Of a stretch of 51,096 bases of DNA, positions 1-7,567 are shown one piece after another; position 1 is the stretch's first letter, and each line of letters opens with the position of its first letter. The DNA comes from Bacteroidales bacterium (GTDB lineage: Bacteria > Bacteroidota > Bacteroidia > Bacteroidales > VadinHA17), in contig JALHSP010000027.1 in assembly GCA_022865305.1 (NCBI GenBank), positions 1 through 51,096 on the forward strand, given 5' to 3'. A program made the position numbers and the translations under genes. Below the pieces are notes generated by a model. It had not been told where the DNA came from, searched no databases, and was given only the letters and a program-made list of their open reading frames with translations.

Positions 1-1
1 A

Positions 2-175
2 AAGGGTAGTGAGTATGCCAATGCAACCATGAAGACCATACAGCTTAAAATTATTAAAACAGCTGCATGGGTTAAAGAAATGAAAACCAGGATAAAAATA
101 GAGTTACCACAGTTTTGCACGACAAAAAAGGAACAAATCAAAGGCTTTGAGATGCTGATCATGCTTCGAACTTAG
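2..175 (+). pseudogene. C-terminal fragment of an IS1380-like transposase
   Basis: An open frame enters from the left edge and ends at TAG 173-175, giving about 57 residues. The stretch TIQLKIIKTAAWVKEMKTRI resembles the C-terminal TLRLKLLKIGALV... block of IS1380-family transposases, as I recall that family. The rest of the gene lies outside the window, so it may be an intact insertion sequence or a relic. I call it a fragment because the next sequence is a broken helicase gene, as expected if an element inserted there. The right terminal repeat should lie between 176 and about 243, but I could not identify it by eye. The assignment rests on one short motif. Confidence 0.5.
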
Positions 176-243
176 AAATGTTAAATCGCAGTATCCCAAA
201 TATATAGCCTGATAATCAATTACATTCTGGGGAAAGGTATGCC

Positions 244-541
244 CAAATAGAAGATTTTGAGTTAAAAGTAAACTCTGTTACGAAAATACAACCAGGTTAT
301 TGACCGTGAAAGCGCCTATGAAATACTGGGCAGAAAAGTTGAGATCATTGAAAAAGAACAGGCAGAGGAGGACGCAAGGAAAGAATGGGAGAAAGGGAGA
401 GGGGGAGAGTGGGGGAGAAGAACATCTCGTACCACACGTACTACCGGAAGAAGAAGATCAGGTGTAAGTCCTGTTGTAAAAGTATTGACAAGTGCTACTT
501 TTATCAGGGGAATGATGGGTATACTTAAGAGGGTGATGTGA
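244..541 (+). pseudogene. 3' remnant of a HerA-like (DUF853/YjgR-type) helicase gene, frameshifted
   Basis: Read from 244, the frame gives QIEDFELKVNSVTK. After a one-base shift in the A-run at 283-286 it continues YNQVIDRESAYEILGRKVEI, then a charged linker, an Arg/Thr/Ser-rich stretch, and ends FIRGMMGILKRVM at TGA 539-541. The DRESAYEIL motif followed by a charged linker and a short hydrophobic end matches the C-terminus of the DUF853 HerA-like ATPase family. The ATPase core is absent and no start precedes it, so this is a dead 3' end, probably truncated when the neighbouring transposable element inserted. Part of the linker (384-420) is a GGGAGA polypurine tract like those elsewhere in the window. 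Confidence 0.55.
384..420 (+). repeat. GGGAGA-type polypurine tract (copy 1)
   Basis: Low-complexity run of GGGAGA/GGGGAGA units on the plus strand. Similar tracts occur at 11623-11663, 12309-12398 and 41057-41085. Here it lies inside the remnant helicase linker and is translated as Glu/Lys/Gly/Arg. Confidence 0.7.
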
Positions 542-582
542 TAACCTGCCAGGCAAAATTCAGTTAGCGAAACCGTACATTG

Positions 583-1473
583 TCAGTGAAGAGGTCTTCT
601 TTTAAGAACTCCGCCTTTTGCATTGCTGATCGGAAAATAGTAAATGAAAGCTTTTTCATCAACATCATTGACAAGCTTTTTAACCTTGCCTATTTCAAGC
701 TTGGTTACTATTGTGAAAATTATGTCCATGTCTGAAACACCATCCAGATCAGCCTTTTTTCCTATCATGCTGCGTTTCCCTTTATAGATGGTTATTCCAC
801 GACCGAGCTTTGTCATTAAAATCCGTTTTACTTTTGCACTCTTAAAGGATATTATTGTAACACCTGTGTATTCCTCTACTCCTTCAACAATGTAATCGAT
901 AGTCTTTGACGCAGCCAGGTATGTCAGAATTGAATACAATGCCGGTTCAATCCCCAGGATAAAAGCTGCACAGGTAAATATTATAACATTGAAAATAAGG
1001 ATCATATCACCTATTGAAGCCTCGTAACGCCTCCCGATGAACAATGCCAGTATCTCTGTCCCGTCAAGTACGCTGCCACCTCTTACCGATAAGCCTACAC
1101 CTCCACCTAAAAATAATCCTCCGAAAATAGCAATCAGCAATTTATCATAGGTTATGACAGGAAAATTAACAGTGGCAAGAACAACTGATAAACCTGCTAT
1201 TGCCACAAAAGTTTTGATTGCGAATATTTTTGAGATTTGCCAGTAAGCAAGGATGATAAACGGAATATTTATTACGAAAATAAGTACATACAAAGGAATT
1301 ACCGTTGCATGGGCGACCAGAAGCGAGATACCTGTTACTCCACCATCGATAAACTGATTCGGAAGGAGGAAGCCTTTTAATCCGAAACTGGCTGAGAAAA
1401 TTCCTAAACCAATTAGAAAAATCCCCTTAATGTTTTCTTTAATTACTGCTGACGTTTTTCGCGATCCAATCAT
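583..1473 (-). CDS. YitT family membrane protein (DUF161 + DUF2179)
   Basis: The 296-residue protein has an N-terminal membrane half with about five hydrophobic segments (roughly 16-36, 55-77, 84-103, 109-128 and 155-175) and a soluble C-terminal domain (about 215-290) of the DUF2179 type. GVTGISLLVAH and GGSVLDGTEILALF are typical of YitT/YqfU-type integral membrane proteins. Length is normal for the family. The substrate is unknown; the family is often guessed to be a transporter or permease, and the C-terminal domain may sense a small ligand. The ATG at 1473 is the only reasonable start. It stands alone, with a 48-bp gap to the next gene on the same strand. Confidence 0.92.
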   Translation of the reverse strand: MIGSRKTSAVIKENIKGIFLIGLGIFSASFGLKGFLLPNQFIDGGVTGISLLVAHATVIPLYVLIFVINIPFIILAYWQISKIFAIKTFVAIAGLSVVLATVNFPVITYDKLLIAIFGGLFLGGGVGLSVRGGSVLDGTEILALFIGRRYEASIGDMILIFNVIIFTCAAFILGIEPALYSILTYLAASKTIDYIVEGVEEYTGVTIISFKSAKVKRILMTKLGRGITIYKGKRSMIGKKADLDGVSDMDIIFTIVTKLEIGKVKKLVNDVDEKAFIYYFPISNAKGGVLKRRPLH

Positions 1474-1521
1474 TATTTATTGATTCAAATTCTAACGATA
1501 ACATCATTTGAAATCTAATAC

Positions 1522-1944
1522 TTATCGCTTAATCATAACACTGTCAACAAGATACTTAGAATCACCCCTCCAGAATACAACGCCATTCTTTGCCTTGTAG
1601 TGAACGATGACATTATCTCCCTGCAGGGTATCAAACTGCCTCACAAGAGCTCTGTTGGTCACGGTAAACTGAAACTTTTCTGAAGCCAGGGCAATATCTC
1701 TGGTGCTTGCCACACTGCTCAGTATCATTTCTCCTTCATAAGTTTTGAAAAAGGTGCCTTTATTGGAAAATTTCTGCAATAAACCGGCTCTGTAACCCTC
1801 ACTGTAAGTATAGAAATATTTCCAGTAAATGAAGATACCCAGGAAGATTACCAGCAGGAATAAAATCCATCTGAAGATTTTTTTAGTCTTCCGGACAAAT
1901 CCTGTCCAGGCAGGAGATTTGGTAAATGCAAATAACGGGCTCAT
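1522..1944 (-). CDS. Conserved membrane-anchored protein, function unknown
   Basis: The 140-residue protein has a basic N-terminus, one strong transmembrane segment (about 26-45, ILFLLVIFLGIFIYW) and a C-terminal soluble domain of about 90 residues. The block YFYTYSEGYRAGLLQKFS followed by KTYEGEM is typical of a short Bacteroidota family that databases sometimes mislabel as 6-phosphogluconate dehydrogenase. No Rossmann motif is present, so that label is not supported. The small beta-rich C-terminal part probably sits in the periplasm. It shares strand and proximity with the yitT-like gene and may be its upstream partner. Confidence 0.8.
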   Translation of the reverse strand: MSPLFAFTKSPAWTGFVRKTKKIFRWILFLLVIFLGIFIYWKYFYTYSEGYRAGLLQKFSNKGTFFKTYEGEMILSSVASTRDIALASEKFQFTVTNRALVRQFDTLQGDNVIVHYKAKNGVVFWRGDSKYLVDSVMIKR

Positions 1945-2112
1945 TGTAAATATTTTATAACGGAATAAAAAACAAATGTCGTCTTTCAGGAATATAAAGG
2001 ACTTTTAAAACAACCATGAAATAAACAAATAAAGTTAACTTTTTTTCGATAAATGCAATTAAAATGTCGGAACAGGAACTTTAGTGATATGCCAAAATAA
2101 TATGAACCTGAG

Positions 2113-2868
2113 TCATTTTGTTGCTATAATCAGCATTTCAAAATCTTCGGTATTCAGTTTATCATTTTTGCTGAATGCCCCTAATCTGGCTCCGAATATT
2201 TCTGAAGTTCTGAATCCGGCACATTTCAGAAGCCAGGTTATTTCTGAAGGGACATAATATCTTTCGTTGCATTTCAGAACTTGCTTTTTGCCCTTATCAT
2301 CTTCTGTTTCATAAATTGAATGATCTCTGAAAGTCATCAGGTTGAAACTGTTTTCGCTGCTTTTGCCCTGTTCACTACCGCTGTTTACAAAATCTTTAAC
2401 TGAATGAAAAAGAGGGTAAAGTCCGTTCAGGGTAGTCAAAATTAACTTTCCACCTGATTTCAGGGATGAAAATGCATTTTTAAGAATTGAAAAATTCATT
2501 TCATCCGTCTCCATAAGAGGGAATGCCCCTTCACAGATCATAATTGCCAGGTCGAAAGGTTCATCAAAGCTGAAATTTCTGGCATCTTTTACCTGGAAAT
2601 CAATCTTCAGGTTCTCCTTCTGGGCAATGCTTTTTGCTTTTTTAATCATCGATTCCGACAGGTCGATGCCTGTTACACTGTATCCGCGCCGGGCAAGCTC
2701 CACTGAATGCCTGCCGGTGCCGCAGCCAATATCCAGAATTTTACAGGATTTATTACGGGTTATTTCATTCTCGATAAAATCCACCTCCCCGACTGTTCCT
2801 TTCGTAAAGTTTTCATTATCATATTTATCAGAGTAATTCTTAAAAAGTTCTTCATACCACTGGTTCAT
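2113..2868 (-). CDS. Class I SAM-dependent methyltransferase
   Basis: The 251-residue protein carries motif I, KILDIGCGTGRHS (about residues 43-55), which binds the SAM methionine/adenosine part. An acidic residue ends strand 2 in VTGIDLSESM (D69), and later strands follow (FDLAIMICEGAFPLM; GGKLILTTLNGLYPLF). The fold is a single Rossmann-like methyltransferase of the Methyltransf_11/25 type. No substrate-specific motif is recognisable and neighbours do not help, so small-molecule versus macromolecule cannot be decided. Both ends are well defined and length is normal. Confidence 0.9.
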   Translation of the reverse strand: MNQWYEELFKNYSDKYDNENFTKGTVGEVDFIENEITRNKSCKILDIGCGTGRHSVELARRGYSVTGIDLSESMIKKAKSIAQKENLKIDFQVKDARNFSFDEPFDLAIMICEGAFPLMETDEMNFSILKNAFSSLKSGGKLILTTLNGLYPLFHSVKDFVNSGSEQGKSSENSFNLMTFRDHSIYETEDDKGKKQVLKCNERYYVPSEITWLLKCAGFRTSEIFGARLGAFSKNDKLNTEDFEMLIIATK

Positions 2869-2997
2869 AGATAGTCTTTTTTATTTTTCCTGAAAACAGA
2901 CCATGTTTCAATTCTTTGATTCAGCAACTCGCGCTGTAGTGCCTGTACGGCTGGCATAAGTTACAAGGATCTTTTGCTCCATAATAAATTCTACCTT

Positions 2998-3705
2998 TCA
3001 GGTTATTTCACCGGCTTTTAACATTTCAATGTTCTTTTCAAAGTTCGGCGAATCATATAAAGGATTAAAAACAGGATTCCTTGTTATTTCTCCGGTTCTG
3101 TGGTTAATAATTCCTTTAACAAACCGGGGAGAGAGGACATAAACCAGTTCAGAATTATCATCTCTGAAAGGAGCATTCTCTGTCAACACATTTTCAACAG
3201 AAAAGCTCCTTAGCCTGTTTCTATCCATTTCGGCTGCATAATGACTGATTATTTTATCAGAAAGACATAGTATTATGACATAGTCACCAAAAGATTTCCG
3301 ACCATTATGTTTTATAAGGAGGTCGAGTCTGTCGCCGGAAACAGGTAATGCGGTTTTATAAAATGTTTCTTCAAACCGGAAGCCATCTTTTAAAATATTC
3401 AATGCATCATTCTCCTCTTTAGTGTAATGGATGTAAATTCTTGAATCTTTTTCATTTTCAAGGAGAAAGTTCATAGATCTTTCTTCAAATAACTTGTCGG
3501 TTAATAATGAATGGTAATCATGAACCTTTCTGATCTCATAAAGGAACCGCTTCATTTCGTCAGCGCTCCAGTTCTTTTCGATTCCGGATAACCGTTTTAC
3601 AGTCGATTCGATGAAAATATTCTTCTTTGCAAGCTGAATATTCAGGAAAATGATATATCCGAGCAACGCAGCAATAATTATAATAAATAGAAGCTCTTTT
3701 ATCAT
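2998..3705 (-). CDS. Membrane-anchored protein of unknown function, possible ADP-ribosyltransferase-like fold
   Basis: The 235-residue protein starts with a transmembrane helix (about 3-24), then a helical, possibly coiled-coil stretch (25-85). A C-terminal domain of about 150 residues begins IYIHYTKEENDALNILKDGF. A His-Tyr-Thr followed by an A..IL..GF helix resembles the start of several ADP-ribosyltransferase-like domains, but I cannot place the later catalytic residues with certainty. No family is recognised with confidence. It lies alone on the minus strand. Confidence 0.6.
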   Translation of the reverse strand: MIKELLFIIIIAALLGYIIFLNIQLAKKNIFIESTVKRLSGIEKNWSADEMKRFLYEIRKVHDYHSLLTDKLFEERSMNFLLENEKDSRIYIHYTKEENDALNILKDGFRFEETFYKTALPVSGDRLDLLIKHNGRKSFGDYVIILCLSDKIISHYAAEMDRNRLRSFSVENVLTENAPFRDDNSELVYVLSPRFVKGIINHRTGEITRNPVFNPLYDSPNFEKNIEMLKAGEIT

Positions 3706-3818
3706 TTTTTCAGATGAAAATCAATCATAAAGAGCAGGCGGTGTACTCACCGTCCCGGGGGATTTACATATTCAGCAAAAAGGATTAATCCAATCCCCCT
3801 TCAATGCAGTCAGTGCAG

Positions 3819-3980
3819 TTACTTCTTTTTTGATTCTATCATTCCCTGCCTGAAAAGCAAGACGGCACCCAGTGCGAAAATAAGAAATGGTATTGCTTTC
3901 CAGTCAAGGCTCTTGATAAAAATCACCAGCGCGATAGCCAGTGAAACCACGCTTAATGCGTAAAAGATAAACGCTTTCAT
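3819..3980 (-). CDS. Small 53-residue membrane protein
   Basis: A short open frame begins with ATG (complement of 3978-3980), reads MKAFIFYALSVVSLAIALVI and ends with a lysine-rich tail before TAA. It predicts two hydrophobic helices (about 4-22 and 29-43) joined by KSLDWK. The frame lies 23 bp after rubrerythrin on the same strand and could be co-transcribed with it. Hydrophobic helices, a positive C-terminus and a clean start and stop suggest a real small gene. Function is unknown. Confidence 0.55.
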   Translation of the reverse strand: MKAFIFYALSVVSLAIALVIFIKSLDWKAIPFLIFALGAVLLFRQGMIESKKK

Positions 3981-4003
3981 ATTCCTGTTATTGTCAATTT
4001 AGT

Positions 4004-4582
4004 TTAATAATTCTCTTCCCTGAGCTGCATGAAAGCTTTAGGATGCAGGCAGGCGGGACATGTTTCAAATGCTTTTTCCGATTCATAAACATAACCGCAG
4101 TTGATACATTTCCACCATACTTTTCCGGCCTTCATGAATACTTTGTCTTCCGAAACATTCTGCAAGAGCTTCAGGTACCTGCGTTCATGTTCGGCTTCAA
4201 CTTTTGCGATCATTTTGTAAGCAGTAGCAATTTCAGGGAATCCTTCAATCTTGGCGACCTCGGCAAAATGAGGATAAAGGTCATTCCATTCCTCATGTTC
4301 ACCTTCAGCAGCAGCTTTCAGATTCTCTTTTGTCGATCCGATCTTCCCGGAAGGATAAGAAGCTGTGATTTCAGTCATGCCACCTTCAAGAAACTTAAAG
4401 AACCTTTTGGCATGCTCTTTTTCCTGAAGAGCCGTCTCCTGGAAGAGATTTGCTATCTGTTCAAAGCCTTCTTTTCTGGCAACGCTTGCAAAAAATTCAT
4501 ACCGGTTACGGGCCTGGGATTCGCCTGCAAATGATTTCAACAGGTTTTGTTCTGTTTTGGTGCCTTTAATTAAGTTTGACAT
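4004..4582 (-). CDS. rbr: Rubrerythrin
   Basis: This is a non-haem di-iron peroxidase that reduces hydrogen peroxide in anaerobes and microaerophiles. The 192-residue product starts MSNLIKGTKTEQNLLKSFAG. The ferritin-like domain carries the expected iron ligands in ESQARNRYEFF, QEKEHAKRF, EGEHEEWND and VEAEHERRY. The C-terminal rubredoxin-like domain has paired cysteines in WKCINCGYVY and CPACLHP. I place the start at 4582: the frame extends upstream to 4660, but those 26 residues do not fit the family N-terminus. It is divergent from the lipoprotein gene at 4801. Confidence 0.95.
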   Translation of the reverse strand: MSNLIKGTKTEQNLLKSFAGESQARNRYEFFASVARKEGFEQIANLFQETALQEKEHAKRFFKFLEGGMTEITASYPSGKIGSTKENLKAAAEGEHEEWNDLYPHFAEVAKIEGFPEIATAYKMIAKVEAEHERRYLKLLQNVSEDKVFMKAGKVWWKCINCGYVYESEKAFETCPACLHPKAFMQLREENY

Positions 4583-4800
4583 AATTTTGTTTTTTATAAT
4601 GGTTAGACTTATGTACGGCGGAAGTATCCTTTTGAAGAAATGGTACGGGAATAGCTTCAAAGTTTACAATTCCGGATTTTAATGCAAAATACGATTTTTT
4701 TGAAATGGTTGTATGTGGAAATATCTTTTATAAAACAAGAGATTGAATGGAAAAAATTATAAATTCGGAAAATTACTTCCGTACAATTAACCAGATAACC

Positions 4801-6150
4801 ATGAAAAAGCACCTGATTATATCATATGCACTGCTCCTTGGATTGACTGCCTGTTCAGAAACAAAGAGCCCGGTAACTCCTGAAACGGCACTTCAGAGTT
4901 ATTTAAAAAACAAGGACAAATCCTTCTCGTGGGAGGTTAAGGAAAAGTATGAAACTGACGGATTGCTGGTTGCGGATCTGAAACTCACTTCCCAGGAGTG
5001 GCGCGGGATATCCTGGAATCATCAGTTAACAGTTATCTCACCTGCGGAATGCACTTCAGACGGGGCATTACTTTTTATCAATAGTGGCAGCAATAAAGAC
5101 GGGATGCCAAATTGGAAAGGCAAAGATGACGGATTGCTGAAGATGTTAGCCATAATAGCTGCTAAAAATAAAGCAGTCGTTGCAGTTATTTCCCAGGTCC
5201 CAAACCAGCCATTGTATGATGATCTGTATGAGGACGCACTGATTTCATTCACTCTTGACAATTTCAAAAACGACAGGGATTTTACCTGGCCTCTCCTTTT
5301 CCCAATGACTAAAAGTGCAATCCGGGCAATGGATGCGGTTCAACAATACTCAAAAAAGGAATTAAAGCATAGAATTAAAAGGTTTGTGGTTTCCGGGGCT
5401 TCAAAACGTGGCTGGACAACATGGCTTGCAGGTTCACAGGATCCGAGGATTACTGCCATTGCACCCATGGTTATTGACGTGCTTAATATGCCTGTGAATA
5501 TAGCTTATCAGAAAGAAGCATGGGGTGACTACAGCATTCAGATTGAGGATTATGTAAAACTGGGGATTGCCCAGGACCTGGGATCAGCAGATGGAAATGA
5601 TCTGGTGACCATGATAGATCCTTATTCTTACCGGACAAAGCTTGATATGCCTAAAATGATAATAATGGGCACGAACGATGAATACTGGACTGTCGATGCA
5701 ATTAAAAATTACTTTTATGATATCCCAGGTGAAAATTATATTCATTATGAACCGAATGTCGGACATAATCTGGGAGGCGGAAGAGGAGCCATGCAGACTC
5801 TGAGTGCTTTTTTCAACATTGTAATAAATAATAAGCAACATCCTGACTGTAACTGGATAGTTAATCACGATAGCACGAAAACAGTTCTCGAAGTCAAGGC
5901 ATCGCCGGAATTAAAAAAAGCCACCCTCTGGATCTGTGATTCTCCGGATCAGGATTTCAGGGATAATAAATTTGTTGATCAGGATATATTAATTGAAAAT
6001 CCTTCTGAAATAATAATACAGGTTGATCACCCCGTCTCAGGTTTCAGGGCATTTTACCTGGAATTGACTTATCCCGATCCGGTAGAAGGCACCTATTCAA
6101 AATGCACCAGGATGTTTGTGGCAGGGAAGGATAAACTGTACCTGAATTAG
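4801..6150 (+). CDS. PhoPQ-activated pathogenicity-related (PqaA-type) alpha/beta-hydrolase, lipoprotein
   Basis: The 449-residue product begins with a lipoprotein signal (MKKHLIISYALLLGLTAC), so it should be anchored in the envelope. The hydrolase core has a nucleophile elbow in VVSGASKRGWTTW (Ser about residue 201). An acidic region follows at MIIMGTNDEYWTVDA and a catalytic-type His at PNVGHNLGGG. This order matches the PqaA / PhoPQ_related family; the enzyme substrate is unknown. The frame is open from 4747, but the internal ATG at 4801 places the signal peptide at the N-terminus and is preferred. It ends 1 bp before the convergent gene. Confidence 0.88.
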   Translation: MKKHLIISYALLLGLTACSETKSPVTPETALQSYLKNKDKSFSWEVKEKYETDGLLVADLKLTSQEWRGISWNHQLTVISPAECTSDGALLFINSGSNKDGMPNWKGKDDGLLKMLAIIAAKNKAVVAVISQVPNQPLYDDLYEDALISFTLDNFKNDRDFTWPLLFPMTKSAIRAMDAVQQYSKKELKHRIKRFVVSGASKRGWTTWLAGSQDPRITAIAPMVIDVLNMPVNIAYQKEAWGDYSIQIEDYVKLGIAQDLGSADGNDLVTMIDPYSYRTKLDMPKMIIMGTNDEYWTVDAIKNYFYDIPGENYIHYEPNVGHNLGGGRGAMQTLSAFFNIVINNKQHPDCNWIVNHDSTKTVLEVKASPELKKATLWICDSPDQDFRDNKFVDQDILIENPSEIIIQVDHPVSGFRAFYLELTYPDPVEGTYSKCTRMFVAGKDKLYLN

Positions 6151-6151
6151 A

Positions 6152-7399
6152 TCAATCGTTAAACCTCGGATTTACAACATTATTATAGATCGATCCGAAA
6201 GTATAGGTAAGGCCAATACTCGTATAATATGAGTAAGTTGTTTTCTGCTCCTTTCTCCGGAGCAGGATATCCTCAAGTGATGCACCTCCGAGGGGGAGTG
6301 AAATCTGGTCGTGGATCAGGGAAAAACTTCCCGAGATGTTAAACTGAACTCCTTTAAATATTCTCAGACGGGTAATTGTATAAAGACGGAGCCTGTTATA
6401 AGACCAGTCGAAGAAGTAGTTGTTCCATGTCAGTGTTGAGGACACTGACCCCCATTTCTGGATATATGACATGTGAGCAGCCAGTGAATGAAATGGTACT
6501 GTTTCCTTGGTTTTAAAGCGATCAGTCTCTTCAGTATAGTAGTTGATTTCAAGCCCTACCTTGTACAAAAAAGTCACTAAACGGCGTGTTGATTCCGTAT
6601 ATGGGAATATATCATACTCAATACCGGGTGCAACATTTATTGAAAGGTCGTGATTGGAATAAGTGAATGAAAATATGTTTAATGATGCGCCGGCAGACCA
6701 GTGATTATTTATGCTTTTAACATAGGAAAGATAACCAGACCTTCTCTTATAGGTGCTCTTATAAGTTGTATCGGAATCCACTCTCTTATATATGATCTTA
6801 TCGTTTTCGATATCCAGGCTCAGGCTTGACTCGAACTTGGATTTTTCAGTGATTCTGTTCGCCGAGAGCGAACCAGACAGGTAATTAATCTTGGATGTTG
6901 ATTGTCCGGAAAGATAAGCATACAAGTTTGCAGAGTAAACCCAACTGTTCCATTTATCTGATGATACTGTTTCGTTAAGCGGTTGGCTGAAATTGATATT
7001 CATATACTCTGAGAGAGGTGTTTTTAGCACATACCGCATCAATCCCATTTTTAAGCCTTTTACTTCTTTGGTTCTCTTGATATCAGCAGTTTCATCCGGA
7101 CTGATATTGCATTTCACAGTATCAGCCATCCCGCTGAACTTTCCTTGTCCTACAATAAAAAAAGTCGATACTGAGCCTCCCGAACCAGTACTCTCCTGGG
7201 TCCAGATTATATAGACATCGGCAACCTTCCTGTCCCGTACATAATTGATAAAAGGGATCTCTTTTTTTATGTAGTCGGTAGCTTCCATAAATACATTCAA
7301 AGCATCTTTCCTCAAAGTATCAGATTGTGTGGATTGTCCCTGTGAAAACGATTGAAGTGCCAGAAGGGTAAATACAAATAAAACAGAAATTCTTTTCAT
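6152..7399 (-). CDS. Outer-membrane beta-barrel-like protein of unknown family, paralogue of 13629-14924
   Basis: The 415-residue product has a signal peptide (LFVFTLLALQSFSQG). Its N-terminal domain contains EIPFINYVRDRKVADVYIIW and a Gly/Ser-rich SGSGGS loop. A long region of alternating aromatic/polar strands follows and ends TYTFGSIYNNVVNPRFND. The C-terminal half reads like a beta-barrel. The gene at 13629 encodes the same architecture and the same end motif. This copy lacks the C-H-x-C segment of that paralogue, having FMEATDYIKKE at the equivalent place. Function is unknown; outer-membrane location is inferred. Confidence 0.75.
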   Translation of the reverse strand: MKRISVLFVFTLLALQSFSQGQSTQSDTLRKDALNVFMEATDYIKKEIPFINYVRDRKVADVYIIWTQESTGSGGSVSTFFIVGQGKFSGMADTVKCNISPDETADIKRTKEVKGLKMGLMRYVLKTPLSEYMNINFSQPLNETVSSDKWNSWVYSANLYAYLSGQSTSKINYLSGSLSANRITEKSKFESSLSLDIENDKIIYKRVDSDTTYKSTYKRRSGYLSYVKSINNHWSAGASLNIFSFTYSNHDLSINVAPGIEYDIFPYTESTRRLVTFLYKVGLEINYYTEETDRFKTKETVPFHSLAAHMSYIQKWGSVSSTLTWNNYFFDWSYNRLRLYTITRLRIFKGVQFNISGSFSLIHDQISLPLGGASLEDILLRRKEQKTTYSYYTSIGLTYTFGSIYNNVVNPRFND

Positions 7400-7504
7400 G
7401 GTAATAAGGCTGGTTAGTTATAAACGAGGCCGAAGTTAAACAAAGAATTAAATCTTTAGTTATAAAATCAGAGAATTAACAAATCATTAACCCCTGGTAA
7501 AAGA

Positions 7505-7532
7505 ATCCGGCACCAGAAGGGCGGTGCCGGAT
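7505..7532 (-). terminator. Rho-independent terminator of the pspC-padR-pspC operon
   Basis: A perfect 10-bp stem (ATCCGGCACC / GGTGCCGGAT) encloses an 8-base loop. On the minus strand it is followed by TCTTTTACC. It lies 35 bp after the stop of the last pspC-type gene. Confidence 0.75.
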
Positions 7533-7567
7533 GTCATCGAAGATATAAGGAATGAAAAACCAGGAAG

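Noticed and set aside
1522-1944. Label of 6-phosphogluconate dehydrogenase for the 140-residue protein
   Set aside because: No nucleotide-binding fold or catalytic motif; the protein is one helix plus a small soluble domain.
4043-4534. 163-codon plus-strand frame opposite rubrerythrin
   Set aside because: Phe/Cys-rich reading of the rubrerythrin antisense strand; the minus strand has all family ligands.
4583-4660. N-terminal extension of rubrerythrin by 26 residues
   Set aside because: The extension has no family similarity; MSNLIKGTKTEQ is the normal start.
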